Shown in pieces: positions 1-9,575 of a DNA stretch of 64,000 bases; position 1 is the stretch's first letter; every line of letters begins with the position of its first letter. This stretch comes from Polynucleobacter sp. JS-JIR-II-b4 (GTDB lineage: Bacteria; Pseudomonadota; Gammaproteobacteria; Burkholderiales; Burkholderiaceae), in NCBI RefSeq assembly GCF_018687815.1, contig NZ_CP061306.1, forward strand, positions 1,240,001 to 1,304,000. The letters are read 5' to 3'. Below the pieces are notes generated by a model. That model was given only the letters and a program-made list of their open reading frames with translations. It was not told where the DNA came from and made no database searches. A program made the translations under genes and the position numbers.

Positions 1-78
1 AGAAATGCCGCCATACTCGCCGGTGAAGCTGCGGCGCAAGAGCAAATGGGTTTGATTAAAGAGAAGCTGAAAGGCTAG
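1..78 (+). CDS. 3' end of an unidentified gene (partial)
   Basis: The first 26 codons of the window read open on the plus strand and close with TAG at 76-78. The visible tail is alanine-, glutamate- and lysine-rich and ends in IKEKLKG. The rest of the gene lies outside the window, so no family can be named. It converges with the NlpC/P60-like gene, with about 26 bases between the two stop codons and no clear terminator. Confidence 0.5.
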   Translation, partial: RNAAILAGEAAAQEQMGLIKEKLKG

Positions 79-104
79 CAACCATTAAGCTGCAGAGCAC
101 TTGA

Positions 105-752
105 TTAAAGACTGCGTGATTTGCGCTTGAGATTTTTGACTTCGTTGAGAAGCTCTTGACGCTCAGAGTCATCCAGATTATCACTGCCATCTAAACGACG
201 TGCTCCGTCAAAACGTTTATCCCAATAGAGACTGCCGAGATCATCCACACGGACATTGGTACCTTTAGAAGGTGAGTGAATGAATTTGTTATCGCCCACA
301 TAAATTCCGACGTGAGAAAAAGTGAGTCGCATCGTATTAAAAAATACAAGATCTCCTGGCTGCAATTCTTCACGGGTAATCGGCTTACCAACACGACTCA
401 TTTGCGTTGACTTGCGTGGCAATAAGAATCCCAGCTTATCTTTAAAGACATAGCCAACAAAGCTACTGCCATCTAATCCAGACTGCGGTAATTCTGTATC
501 CCAGCGATAGCGCACGCCAATAACTTCCATAGCGCGGTTAATTAATTCCTCTGATTTGCCAGTCACGGTATCGGCCAAGCGGTCTGATACTCGGGCGATA
601 TAAGAGCGCCCTGCTTGGAACATACTTTCCTTAGGAACTGCCGTATCGGAGGATGCCTCTACCGCCGTATCAACCGCATAGGCAGATACAGAGATGATGG
701 CGCCTAAACCTAGGCCCAGCAGTTTCAAAAGAAGTGCTTTTTTCAATGACAT
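105..752 (-). CDS. NlpC/P60-family protein, catalytic Cys replaced by Gly
   Basis: Active members of this family are exported cysteine hydrolases that cut peptidoglycan stem peptides. Residues 1-26 form a signal peptide ending in SAYA. The NlpC/P60 domain covers about 70-190, and the family's histidines are in place (FSHVGIYVG, His147; FIHSPS, His159). The nucleophile motif is altered. Where the family has DCSG this protein has D94-G95-S96-S97, and the preceding YRWGG is YRWDT. The Gly95 codon is GGC, one base from TGC (Cys). The frame is otherwise intact over 215 residues with a charged tail, so this is not a decayed gene. It is probably catalytically inactive, perhaps a binding or regulatory protein; a sequencing error at that one base would not explain the other changes. 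Family assignment is firm, inactivity is inferred. Confidence 0.85.
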   Translation of the reverse strand: MSLKKALLLKLLGLGLGAIISVSAYAVDTAVEASSDTAVPKESMFQAGRSYIARVSDRLADTVTGKSEELINRAMEVIGVRYRWDTELPQSGLDGSSFVGYVFKDKLGFLLPRKSTQMSRVGKPITREELQPGDLVFFNTMRLTFSHVGIYVGDNKFIHSPSKGTNVRVDDLGSLYWDKRFDGARRLDGSDNLDDSERQELLNEVKNLKRKSRSL

Positions 753-888
753 CGGATCAGTTTAACAAAGAACCCTCAATTAACCAAGTCTTCACTCTAT
801 GCTTAAGTCTTTGTTTATAAAGATAAAATTGCTTTATATCAGGGCAAATGCACCAAATTAGCCCATTCAAGGGGGGTTGATCCACTAT

Positions 889-2526
889 CTAAGTCAGCTC
901 TGCAGCCGCAAATAGCTCTTTCGTATAGGTCTGACGAGGATGCTTAATCAGGGTTTCGGTATCACCAAATTCCACCACCTTGCCCCCTTTGAGAACCATC
1001 ACCTCGTGAGACATTGCTCTAATCACTGCCAGATCATGACTAATCATGAGGTAGGCTAAGTTGTACTTTTTTTGCAGCTCGGTCAATAAGGCAAGTACCT
1101 GTTTTTGAATCGAGACATCCAATGCCGAGGTGGGCTCATCTAATACCAAAATTTGTGGGCGCAAAATTAAGGCGCGCGCAATCGCAATTCTTTGGCGCTG
1201 CCCTCCAGAAAATTCATGGGGGTAGCGCAGAAGCGCAGAACGATCTAAACCCACTTCTTTGAGCATATCCACTACACGTGTCTCACGTTCTGCAGTAGAC
1301 AGTTTCGGAAAATGCACATCCAAGCCCTCAGAAATAATCTGCAATACGTTCATGCGCGGTGAAAGCGAGCCAAAGGGATCCTGAAAGATCACCTGCAAGC
1401 TAGAACGCATCGCACGTCGCTCAATAGGCTTGAGTGTTTGCCAATCGCTGCCAAGTACATCAACATTGCCAGTCACTTCTGCCATTGAATCACCCAGCAA
1501 ACCGAGCACAGCCATACCCAGTGTGGTTTTGCCAGAGCCTGATTCGCCAATGACACCGATAGTCTGACCTTGCTTTAATGCAAAGCTGACTTTTTTCAAT
1601 ACTTTATGTGATGGCGCTTTTTTAAACCAAGAGACCGACTCTGCGCTCGGGTAAGCAACCGAGAGGTCCTCTGTTTTCAACAACACTGGAGCTAATGGCA
1701 TCAGAGGTGCAAGGTCGCGTACCGGCTCACTATTGACCAAGGCGCGCGTATAAGGATCCTCTGGGTGTTCAAATACTTGTTTGGTTGGCCCAGTCTCCAT
1801 CAAGTTACCTTGATTGAGCACAGCGACACGTTGTGCAAAATGCTTCACCAAATTGAGATCATGGGTAATCAACAAAATGCCCATACCACCATGATCTTTG
1901 GATTCCTCTTGGAGCTCTTTGAGTAAATCCAAGATTTGCAAACGCAAACTCACATCTAAGGCTGTCGTAGGCTCATCTGCAATCAGTAGTCGTGGCTTAC
2001 ACGCCAAAGCCATCGCAATCATGGCACGCTGTCTTTGGCCGCCTGAGAGTTGATGTGGATAAGAATGAAAGCGGCGCTCAGGCTCAGGTATTCCCGTCTT
2101 ACGAAGCAAATCAATCGCGGCATCAATCGAATCCGCTTTAGATATCAAAGGTTGATAGATTTGTACTGCCTCGATGATTTGATTGCCCACAGTAAAGAGC
2201 GGGTTCAAGGCCGTCATCGGCTCCTGAAACACCATCGCAATTTCGCGACCACGAATCTCCCGAATATCTTGGATAGACATCGAGAGCAAATCTACCGTGC
2301 CCTTCCCATCTTTTTTATTCCACAGAATCTTTCCAGAGACTTTGGCGCCCTCGGGCTCTAAACGTAATGGCGCCAATGCAGTCAGCGTCTTACCTGAGCC
2401 GGATTCCCCAACCAATGCCACACGCTCACCAATGCCGATTTCTAAATCAAGATGATTGACCGCAAACTTTTCACGGCGACCCGTTCCAAATGAAATGCAC
2501 AAATCCTCATAACGAAGCAAACTCAT
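889..2526 (-). CDS. yejF: Peptide ABC transporter, double ATPase subunit YejF
   Basis: This cytoplasmic subunit powers a dipeptide/oligopeptide importer (Yej/Opp class). Two complete ABC ATPase domains are fused in 545 residues. Domain 1 has Walker A at 40-47 (GESGSGKT), an LSGGQ signature at 160-164 and Walker B LLIADEP. Domain 2 has a second GESGSGKT at 327-334, FSGGQ and LVLDEP. Each domain ends with the oligopeptide-binding C-terminal motif (HPEDPYTRAL, HPRQTYTKEL). The start codon overlaps the yejE stop as ATGA, so translation is coupled. It is the last gene of yejA-yejB-yejE-yejF. In E. coli this system imports peptides and microcin C; the substrate here is not known. Confidence 0.95.
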   Translation of the reverse strand: MSLLRYEDLCISFGTGRREKFAVNHLDLEIGIGERVALVGESGSGKTLTALAPLRLEPEGAKVSGKILWNKKDGKGTVDLLSMSIQDIREIRGREIAMVFQEPMTALNPLFTVGNQIIEAVQIYQPLISKADSIDAAIDLLRKTGIPEPERRFHSYPHQLSGGQRQRAMIAMALACKPRLLIADEPTTALDVSLRLQILDLLKELQEESKDHGGMGILLITHDLNLVKHFAQRVAVLNQGNLMETGPTKQVFEHPEDPYTRALVNSEPVRDLAPLMPLAPVLLKTEDLSVAYPSAESVSWFKKAPSHKVLKKVSFALKQGQTIGVIGESGSGKTTLGMAVLGLLGDSMAEVTGNVDVLGSDWQTLKPIERRAMRSSLQVIFQDPFGSLSPRMNVLQIISEGLDVHFPKLSTAERETRVVDMLKEVGLDRSALLRYPHEFSGGQRQRIAIARALILRPQILVLDEPTSALDVSIQKQVLALLTELQKKYNLAYLMISHDLAVIRAMSHEVMVLKGGKVVEFGDTETLIKHPRQTYTKELFAAAELT

Positions 2527-3548
2527 GAGCGACCTCCACTCATTACGCCAGCCTTACGAGAATCAAAAGCATTACGCAATGCTTCACCCATAAACGTTAA
2601 TAGCAACAGAGTGGCGACCAAGACAACAAAGGTTGATAGAGAGATCCACCAGGCATCAAGATTACTTTTGCCTTGAGAGAGTAGTTCGCCCAAGCTTGGA
2701 GTGCCCGGGGGTACACCTAAGCCTAGAAAGTCCAAACTGGTTAAGGACAAAATGGCGGCACTCATGCGAAATGGCAAAAAGGTAATCACTGGGGTCAAGC
2801 TATTAGGCAGGATGTGACGCCACATGATTTGTAAATTGGTTAAACCCAATGCTCTTGCTGCACGCACATATTCCAGAGCTCGATTACGAAAAAACTCAGC
2901 CCGGACGTAATCCGATAGGCCCATCCAACCAAAAGCGGCTAACAAAATAATCAGCAGAGAAACGCTAGGATTAAAGATCGAGGCAAAAATGATGAGCAAG
3001 TACAACTCTGGCATAGCTGACCAGATTTCTATGAGGCGCTGCGAGACTAAATCAAACTTACCCCCAAAGAAACCCATTAAGGATCCGGTGATGATGCCCA
3101 CACTCACACCAACGATTGTTAGTGCAAGACCAAAAAGAATGGATAAGCGGAAACCATAGATCAGGCGCGCCAAAACATCGCGCCCACGATCATCGGTCCC
3201 TAACCAGTTCTCCCATGAAGGTGGTGCTGGATTAGGCGCTTGTGAAAAATAATTGAGCGTCTCATAGCTATAGTGAATCGGCGGGTAGATTGCCCAGTTT
3301 CCATTACTGGTAATGTTCTGACGAATATCGGGATCTAAGAAATCAGTTGGAGTCGCAAAGTCACCACCAAAGACAGTTTCTGGCTGACTCTTCACAATCG
3401 GAAAATAGAAATGACCTTCATAGCGAACCACTAAAGGCTTGTCATTCGCAATCAATTCGGCACACATTGATAAGCCAAATAGGACCATGAAGATCCATAA
3501 GCTTGCATACCCCATGCGACTATTCTTGAAGCGCTGCCAACGACTCAT
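2523..3548 (-). CDS. yejE: Peptide ABC transporter permease YejE
   Basis: This is one of the two inner-membrane permeases of the Yej importer. I place the start at MSRWQRFKN (3548), whose ATG overlaps the yejB stop as ATGA. An upstream extension to 3599 would lie inside yejB and has no family support. The 341 residues show an N-terminal anchor, a long periplasmic loop (about residues 35-125), then five hydrophobic segments. The permease EAA loop that contacts the ATPase is visible as EYVRAARALGLTNLQIMWRH. The product would pair with YejB and be driven by YejF. Confidence 0.93.
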   Translation of the reverse strand: MSRWQRFKNSRMGYASLWIFMVLFGLSMCAELIANDKPLVVRYEGHFYFPIVKSQPETVFGGDFATPTDFLDPDIRQNITSNGNWAIYPPIHYSYETLNYFSQAPNPAPPSWENWLGTDDRGRDVLARLIYGFRLSILFGLALTIVGVSVGIITGSLMGFFGGKFDLVSQRLIEIWSAMPELYLLIIFASIFNPSVSLLIILLAAFGWMGLSDYVRAEFFRNRALEYVRAARALGLTNLQIMWRHILPNSLTPVITFLPFRMSAAILSLTSLDFLGLGVPPGTPSLGELLSQGKSNLDAWWISLSTFVVLVATLLLLTFMGEALRNAFDSRKAGVMSGGRS

Positions 3549-4621
3549 GAGCCGCCTCCTGCACCAAACTGAATACGTGGGTCCACATAAACATAGCAAA
3601 GATCAGAGATTAACTTGGTGAATAAGCCAATCAGGGTGAATAAATACAGAGTGCCAAAGACTACTGGGTAGTCACGTCGCATCACTGATTCATATGAAAG
3701 CAAGCCAAGTCCGTCTAATGAGAACAGCGTTTCAATTAATAGTGAGCCAGTAAAGAATGCGCCGATAAATGCGGCCGGGAAACCCGTCACTAAGGGCAAG
3801 AGTGCGTTACGGAATACATGCTTCCATAGCACCTGCTTTTCGGTAAGACCCTTTGCGCGCGCAGTCAAAACATACTGCTTACGAATTTCTTCCAAAAAGG
3901 AGTTTTTAGTCAACATCGTGACTACGGCAAAGCTACCTAAAACAGAGGCGGTAATCGGCAGCACTAAATGCCACAAGTAATCAGTGATCTTGCCAAGCAA
4001 ACTCAGATCACTCCAATTATCCGAAGTAAGGCCTCGTAGCGGGAATAGCTGTAAGAAACTGCCTCCGCCAAACAGCACCAACAATAAAACGCCCAGTACA
4101 AAACCAGGAATCGCATAACCCACCAAGATCATGCTGCTGGTGACGGCATCAAAACGCGAACCATCACGTACCGCTTTGGCTATACCTAAGGGTATGGAAA
4201 CTAAATACGTAATGAAGAAGGTCCATAGTCCAATGCTGATCGAGACTGGCAACTTAGAAACCACTAATGTCCAAACGCTTTCGTGCTGGTAATAGCTTTC
4301 ACCTAAGTCAAATCTGGCAAAGCGGCCCAACATCATGAAATAGCGTTCAAGAGGTGGCTTATCGAAACCGTATAAAGCCTTTACTTCCTCTAAACGCTGT
4401 GCATCGACACCTTGACGGCCGCGATAGGTTGATCCGGACCCGGAGGACTCGGAACCGCCTGTTGCAGCGCCGCCCTTCCCTTTTAACTCCAATACCATTT
4501 GCTCTACTGGACCGCCTGGAACAAATTGCACTACCGCGAAGGTAAGCGTTAATACACCCAAGATGGTAGGAATCATCAAGAGCAAACGTTTAAAAATATA
4601 GGCGCGCATTTGACCTTGCAT
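3545..4621 (-). CDS. yejB: Peptide ABC transporter permease YejB
   Basis: This is the second permease of the Yej peptide importer. It opens with the family hallmark: one membrane segment (FKRLLLMIPTILGVLTLTF) followed by VQFVPGGPVEQ. A Gly/Ser-rich insert lies at about residues 48-70. Five further hydrophobic segments follow, and the EAA loop reads YVLTARAKGLTEKQVLWKH. The ATG at 4621 shares one base with the yejA stop (TAATG). An internal ATG four codons on (MRAYIF, 4609) matches the usual family N-terminus better, so the true start is uncertain by 12 bases. Confidence 0.94.
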   Translation of the reverse strand: MQGQMRAYIFKRLLLMIPTILGVLTLTFAVVQFVPGGPVEQMVLELKGKGGAATGGSESSGSGSTYRGRQGVDAQRLEEVKALYGFDKPPLERYFMMLGRFARFDLGESYYQHESVWTLVVSKLPVSISIGLWTFFITYLVSIPLGIAKAVRDGSRFDAVTSSMILVGYAIPGFVLGVLLLVLFGGGSFLQLFPLRGLTSDNWSDLSLLGKITDYLWHLVLPITASVLGSFAVVTMLTKNSFLEEIRKQYVLTARAKGLTEKQVLWKHVFRNALLPLVTGFPAAFIGAFFTGSLLIETLFSLDGLGLLSYESVMRRDYPVVFGTLYLFTLIGLFTKLISDLCYVYVDPRIQFGAGGGS

Positions 4622-6489
4622 TATTTAGCCTCTTCTTTCCACCAGTTTTGCATGATCCATGCCTCGGCTGAGTAATACAAAGGAGGTTCTGGATAACGCA
4701 TCTCGTGGCGGAAGGCAACGCGATGGGTTGGGTTGTACCACTGCGGCACAACGTAATAACTATTCCACAGAACTCTATCTAGGGCTCTCGTTGCAGTTCT
4801 TAACTGCTCCCGATTTTGAGCTTTGGTAATTTCATCAATCAGAGCATCAACCACAGGCGATTGCACACCAATCACATTATCAGAGCCTTTTTCTTTAGCG
4901 GCCTGACTGCCAAAGCGATCCCAGAGTTCATTGCCTGGATTTTGAGAGTCCTGAAATCTGACGGTGGTCATATCAAAGTCGTATTCATTCATACGCTTTT
5001 GATGCAAAGCAAAATCGCTGGTCCGAATATCTACTTGCACTCCCAGCTTTTCTAAGTTGCGTACATAAGCAGAAATCACTCTTAAGAAGAATCCGCCGTC
5101 TTCCACAATCTCAAAACGAAATGGCTCACCCTTTTCATTGCGCAATGCACCGTCACGATATTGCCAGCCCGCATGAAGAAGGAGCTCACGGGCTTTCTTT
5201 AAATTCTGGCGTAGGCTGCCAGGCGGCTTAGTTGATGGCGCCGCAGGCATTGGGCCAAAGACGGCATCCGGAACCCACTGTGGGTATTTTGCTTTTAAGG
5301 GCTTGAGTAGCTTTAACTCTGACTCTGTAGGTTTGCGAGGGCCATCAAAGTTGGCACTCAAATCACTGTTAGTGAAATAACTATTGATACGGCTGTACTG
5401 ATCAAAAAATATTTGGCGATTGAGCCATTCAAAGTCAAGCGCATAACCTAAGGCTTCGCGCACACGCGCATCTTTAAAAATAGGACGTCGTACATTCATG
5501 GCAAAACCTTGCATGCCAGCGCCATTGTGATTTAGGAATGCTTTCTTTAAAAGAATGCCTTGATCAAACTTGGAACCCACATACCCTTTAGCCCAGATCT
5601 TGGCGCGATACTCAACCAGAGCATCAAACTCCCCTGCCTTAAAGGCTTCCAGCCTAACAGCATCATCGCTGTAAAGCTTATAAAGGACTCGATCAAAGTT
5701 ATAAAAGCCAACGCGGACATTTAAGGGTTTACCGAGTTGATCAGCCCAATAGTTTGGGTTCTTTTTAAAAACAATCGATTTACCTGCTTTGAAAGATTCA
5801 ATCAAATAAGGCCCACTACCGATTGGCGTTTCAAAGGCAAGCTTCTCAAATGGAATCACCGTTCCATCTGCTTGCTTACCCCAGTTCCGTGAGAACACTG
5901 GGAATGTTCCTGCCAGGATGGGCAGTTCAGCATTGTCATTCTTAAAGTCGAAGCGAATAGACCGATCAGACAAAACAACTGCCTCTTTAATATCGGCAAA
6001 TGTAGTTTTATAGCGCGGGTGCGCTTTACCGCTCATCAAGGTATCAAAACTATGTTTAACGTCAGCAGCCAAGACTGGGCTGCCATCTGAAAATTTTGCC
6101 TCAGATCGAAGATGGAAGGTGACCGATTTGTGATCTTTGGCTACCTGAATATCGTCTGCTAATAAACCGTAAATACTAGAGACCTCATCAGCACTCCCTT
6201 CGGCCAATGACTCAAACATCAATTCAATACCAGGAGCGGTGATACCCCTTAGGGTAAATGGATTGAATTTATCAAAGCTCGTTCTTTGCCCTGGGTTTGG
6301 CAAGACCAGGGTTCCACCCCGGGGAGCATTGGGATTAACGTAATCAAAATGGGCAAATCCATCGGGATATTTAGGCTTGCCGTATTGTGCAATCCCTTGT
6401 CCTGCCAGAGCTATATTGGCCCCTAGCCCCGCTAGCAGGGCTAGCAGCAATAAATAGGCAATTTGTCGAATGGGCTTTAAGGTGGGCAT
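4621..6489 (-). CDS. yejA: Periplasmic peptide-binding protein YejA
   Basis: This is the solute-binding protein that delivers peptides to the YejBE channel. Residues 1-29 are a Sec signal peptide ending IALA. The mature protein is a family 5 (SBP_bac_5) binding protein with the Yej-type opening GQGIAQYGKPKYP and NPNAPRGG, and the family motif VRFDFKND..AELPIL near residue 180. At 622 residues it is of normal length. It is the first gene of the four-gene operon. Its start lies 50 bases from the divergent fabI start, so both promoters must sit in that short gap. Confidence 0.93.
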   Translation of the reverse strand: MPTLKPIRQIAYLLLLALLAGLGANIALAGQGIAQYGKPKYPDGFAHFDYVNPNAPRGGTLVLPNPGQRTSFDKFNPFTLRGITAPGIELMFESLAEGSADEVSSIYGLLADDIQVAKDHKSVTFHLRSEAKFSDGSPVLAADVKHSFDTLMSGKAHPRYKTTFADIKEAVVLSDRSIRFDFKNDNAELPILAGTFPVFSRNWGKQADGTVIPFEKLAFETPIGSGPYLIESFKAGKSIVFKKNPNYWADQLGKPLNVRVGFYNFDRVLYKLYSDDAVRLEAFKAGEFDALVEYRAKIWAKGYVGSKFDQGILLKKAFLNHNGAGMQGFAMNVRRPIFKDARVREALGYALDFEWLNRQIFFDQYSRINSYFTNSDLSANFDGPRKPTESELKLLKPLKAKYPQWVPDAVFGPMPAAPSTKPPGSLRQNLKKARELLLHAGWQYRDGALRNEKGEPFRFEIVEDGGFFLRVISAYVRNLEKLGVQVDIRTSDFALHQKRMNEYDFDMTTVRFQDSQNPGNELWDRFGSQAAKEKGSDNVIGVQSPVVDALIDEITKAQNREQLRTATRALDRVLWNSYYVVPQWYNPTHRVAFRHEMRYPEPPLYYSAEAWIMQNWWKEEAK

Positions 6490-6539
6490 ATATGCAACAA
6501 TTGTAGATAGCTAATCATATTTGAAGTAAAGGACACAAC

Positions 6540-7325
6540 ATGGGCTTTCTCACCGGCAAAAAAATCCTCATTACCGGCCTCCTCTCTAACCGTTCTATTG
6601 CCTATGGCATAGCCAAGGCTTGCCACCGCGAAGGTGCCGAACTAGCCTTTACCTATGTAGGTGAGCGCTTTAAGGACCGTATCGTTGATTTTGCAAAAGA
6701 ATTCAATACCGAACTCATTTTTGACTGCGATGTGGGCAGCGACGAACAAATCAGCGCCCTTTTTAAGGATTTAGCTAAATCCTGGCCCCAGTTTGATGGT
6801 TTTGTACATGCCATTGGCTTTGCGCCACGCGAAGCAATTGCTGGCGATTTCTTAGAAGGTCTTTCTCGTGAAGGCTTCAAGATTGCTCACGATATTTCTG
6901 CTTACAGCTTCCCAGCAATGGCAAAAGAAGCGCTCCCGATGTTGCGTGACAAATCTTCATTGCTCACATTGACTTATTTAGGATCCATGAAGAATGTTCC
7001 TAACTACAACACTATGGGTTTAGCAAAAGCATCGCTTGAAGCATCCGTTCGCTACCTCGCAGGCTCAGTTGGTCCTAAAGGCATTCGCGCTAACGGCATC
7101 TCTGCTGGCCCAATTAAAACTTTAGCGGCTTCTGGCATCAAAGGCTTTGGCAAGATTTTGCAAGCGGTTGAGGAAACTGCTCCACTGCGCCGTAATGTGA
7201 CGATTGATGATGTAGGCAATACTGCTGCATTCTTATTATCTGACTTAGCCAATGGCATCACCGCTGAAATCATTTACGTTGACAACGGCTTTAGTCAAGT
7301 AGTTGGCGGAATGGATGAAGTTTGA
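6540..7325 (+). CDS. fabI: Enoyl-[acyl-carrier-protein] reductase (NADH) FabI
   Basis: FabI catalyses the last step of each fatty-acid elongation cycle, reducing trans-2-enoyl-ACP with NADH. The 261-residue protein aligns with E. coli FabI almost without gaps. The glycine-rich segment GLLSNRSIAYGIA is at 13-25, and catalytic Tyr146, Tyr156 and Lys163 sit at the same numbers. Gly93, Met159 and Phe203, the positions that contact triclosan in E. coli FabI, are all the sensitive residues. The ATG at 6540 follows an AAAGGA ribosome site. The stop overlaps the TTG start of the chromate transporter gene, so the two genes are probably co-transcribed. Confidence 0.97.
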   Translation: MGFLTGKKILITGLLSNRSIAYGIAKACHREGAELAFTYVGERFKDRIVDFAKEFNTELIFDCDVGSDEQISALFKDLAKSWPQFDGFVHAIGFAPREAIAGDFLEGLSREGFKIAHDISAYSFPAMAKEALPMLRDKSSLLTLTYLGSMKNVPNYNTMGLAKASLEASVRYLAGSVGPKGIRANGISAGPIKTLAASGIKGFGKILQAVEETAPLRRNVTIDDVGNTAAFLLSDLANGITAEIIYVDNGFSQVVGGMDEV

Positions 7326-8650
7326 GCATTCCACTGCGCGAGGCCCTGAAGTTTTGGGCTAAGCTAGGCTTCATCAGTTTTGGTGGGCCCGCAGGACAGA
7401 TTGCCGTTCTACACCAAGAGTTAGTTGAAAAGCGTCGCTGGATTTCTGAGCGGCGCTTTTTACATGCGCTGAACTACTGCATGCTATTACCAGGGCCAGA
7501 GGCCCAACAGCTAGTAACCTATATTGGCTGGCTCATGCACCGCAGTTGGGGCGGTATCCTAGCGGGTACGCTCTTTGTGCTGCCTTCCTTGTTCATTTTG
7601 ATTGGGTTGTCATGGGTATATCTCACCTTCGGACAAGTTCCCTGGATTGCAGCTATCTTTTTTGGCATCAAACCTGCAGTGACTGCAATCGTGTTGCACG
7701 CTGCCGTGCGAATTGGTAAACGCACAATTCATAACCAAGCACTCCAATGGATCGCTCTTGGATCTTTTCTAGCCATCTTTATTCTGAATCTTGCTTTTCC
7801 CATCATCGTGCTAATTGCAGCAGCAATCGGATACTGGGGTGGTAAACGCTATCCAGAATATTTCCAACAAGCTGGTGGGCACAGCACAAAAGAAGCAAAG
7901 CAATTTGGTAGCGCCATCATTGATGACGACACCCCTACTCCCGAGCACGCCAAATTTACTTATTCAAAAGCGGTGCGTCATAGCCTTGTAGCATTTACTT
8001 GCTGGCTACTTCCTATTGGCGCATTGATAGCCATCTTTGACTGGAAGACCTTGTACCCAAATATCGCGTGGTTCTTTACCAAAGCCGCCTTGATGACTTT
8101 TGGTGGCGCTTATGCTGTACTTCCATATGTATATCAAGGAGCAGTCGAGCACTTTCATTGGCTCAGCGCCAATCAAATGATTGATGGTTTGGCACTGGGT
8201 GAAGCAACGCCAGGCCCACTGATCATGGTGGTCGCTTTTGTTGGCTACCTTGCTGGACATATCCAACACCTCATTGGCAATACCAATCCATTTTGGTTTG
8301 GGGTGTTGGGTGCTTGTGTTGCTACTTGGTTTACTTTTTTACCATCCTTCTTTTTTATCTTAGTAGGCGGTCCGTTAATTGAATCAACGCATGGCAAGCT
8401 AGGCTTTACGGCACCGCTAACAGCAATCACAGCAGCAGTCGTTGGTGTCATTGCTAATCTAGGCCTCTTCTTTGCTTATCACGTCTTTTTACCAAGAGGC
8501 TTTGGCGGCTCGATCTCTTGGATCTCGATTTTGATCTGCGCTCTAGCTGGTTTAGCTTTATTTAAGTATCAAAAGGGTGTTCTTTCGGTATTGGGCGGGT
8601 CAGCCTTGGCTGGATTGCTCTTCTATTACATCTCTATTTTGATAGGGTGA
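7322..8650 (+). CDS. chrA: Chromate transporter, long-chain ChrA type
   Basis: ChrA-family inner-membrane proteins export chromate by proton exchange. Two homologous halves are fused in 442 residues. Half one has FGGPAGQIA (about 20-28) and LLPGPEAQQL with YIGW. Half two has FGGAYAVLPYV and LGEATPGPLIM. About ten to twelve hydrophobic segments are present. Translation starts at TTG 7322, overlapping the fabI stop by four bases (TTGA), which implies coupling. No chrB regulator is nearby. Linkage to fabI argues for constitutive low expression, and the real substrate in freshwater could be another oxyanion such as sulfate. Confidence 0.92.
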   Translation: MSIPLREALKFWAKLGFISFGGPAGQIAVLHQELVEKRRWISERRFLHALNYCMLLPGPEAQQLVTYIGWLMHRSWGGILAGTLFVLPSLFILIGLSWVYLTFGQVPWIAAIFFGIKPAVTAIVLHAAVRIGKRTIHNQALQWIALGSFLAIFILNLAFPIIVLIAAAIGYWGGKRYPEYFQQAGGHSTKEAKQFGSAIIDDDTPTPEHAKFTYSKAVRHSLVAFTCWLLPIGALIAIFDWKTLYPNIAWFFTKAALMTFGGAYAVLPYVYQGAVEHFHWLSANQMIDGLALGEATPGPLIMVVAFVGYLAGHIQHLIGNTNPFWFGVLGACVATWFTFLPSFFFILVGGPLIESTHGKLGFTAPLTAITAAVVGVIANLGLFFAYHVFLPRGFGGSISWISILICALAGLALFKYQKGVLSVLGGSALAGLLFYYISILIG

Positions 8651-8681
8651 GTTTTTTCACAAGATTGGCATAATGGAACTT

Positions 8682-9557
8682 ATGCGAATCGAACCTCAAA
8701 CTATCACTCACCTGCAAGAATGGCTTGGTAAAACCGAGTCTCTGCAAGATACCGTCACAGCAGCCCCCGTGCGCGCATTATCCGCAACCTTGGATCGCGA
8801 TGATGCCGCCCCAGGTAAGGGTACTTTCTTGCCTGAGCTGTGGCACTGGCTGTATTTTCTGCCCCACGCCCGCGAATCCGAAATCGGACCTGATGGTCAT
8901 CCAAAACGTGGTGGCTTTCTTCCGCCGGTTCCATTACCTCGTCGCATGTGGGCAGGTAGTCGCATTGAATGGTTAAAACCACTTAGCGTTGGTGACGAAA
9001 TTGAACGCGTTTCCACAATTGAGTCAGTAACCCATAAAGCAGGTCGCACCGGTGATTTAATTTTCGTATTGGTCAATCACAAAATCTCTAACCAGAACGG
9101 TCTGGCGATTATTGAAGAGCATGACATTGTGTATCGTGATGCTCCAGGGCCAGACGATAAACCTGTTGCCCCTACTGCTGCGCCTACCGATGCTAAGTGG
9201 AGTAAAACAATTACACCTGATGACGTGCTTCTCTTTCGTTATTCAGCATTAACTTTTAATGGCCATCGTATTCACTATGATCGCAAATATGTCACTGAAG
9301 TTGAAGGCTATCCAGGTCTCATTGTTCACGGCCCTTTGATTGCGACTCTACTAGTTGATCTAGTGCGTCAAAGTATTCCAGGATGTAAGCTTAAGAGTTT
9401 TGAGTTCCGCGCTATACGCCCTACTTTTGATATCAATATCTTTAAAGTGAATGCCAAACCGGATCTAGAAAAAGATCCGAGTGGAAAAACTATTTCCATT
9501 TGGGCCCAAGATCATGAGGGCTGGCTCACTATGCAAGCCACTGCTGTTCTAGCCTAA
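8682..9557 (+). CDS. MaoC/HTD2-type enoyl-CoA hydratase (mesaconyl- or itaconyl-CoA hydratase-like)
   Basis: The protein belongs to the double hot-dog HTD2/MaoC-like dehydratase group that includes mesaconyl-C4-CoA and itaconyl-CoA hydratases. Family signs are FLPPVPLPRRMWAGSRIEW near residues 80-98 and the hydratase motif FRYSALTFNGHRIHYDR followed by YPGLIVHGPL, which carries the catalytic Asp/His region. I choose the ATG at 8682 because GGAAC lies just upstream; an ATG nine bases earlier has no ribosome site. Gene order with a PrpD-family protein, a CitE-like lyase and a Bug receptor supports a role in C5-dicarboxyl-CoA breakdown. The exact substrate cannot be read from sequence. Confidence 0.82.
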   Translation: MRIEPQTITHLQEWLGKTESLQDTVTAAPVRALSATLDRDDAAPGKGTFLPELWHWLYFLPHARESEIGPDGHPKRGGFLPPVPLPRRMWAGSRIEWLKPLSVGDEIERVSTIESVTHKAGRTGDLIFVLVNHKISNQNGLAIIEEHDIVYRDAPGPDDKPVAPTAAPTDAKWSKTITPDDVLLFRYSALTFNGHRIHYDRKYVTEVEGYPGLIVHGPLIATLLVDLVRQSIPGCKLKSFEFRAIRPTFDINIFKVNAKPDLEKDPSGKTISIWAQDHEGWLTMQATAVLA

Positions 9558-9575
9558 ACACAAGAAGGTTTACTG

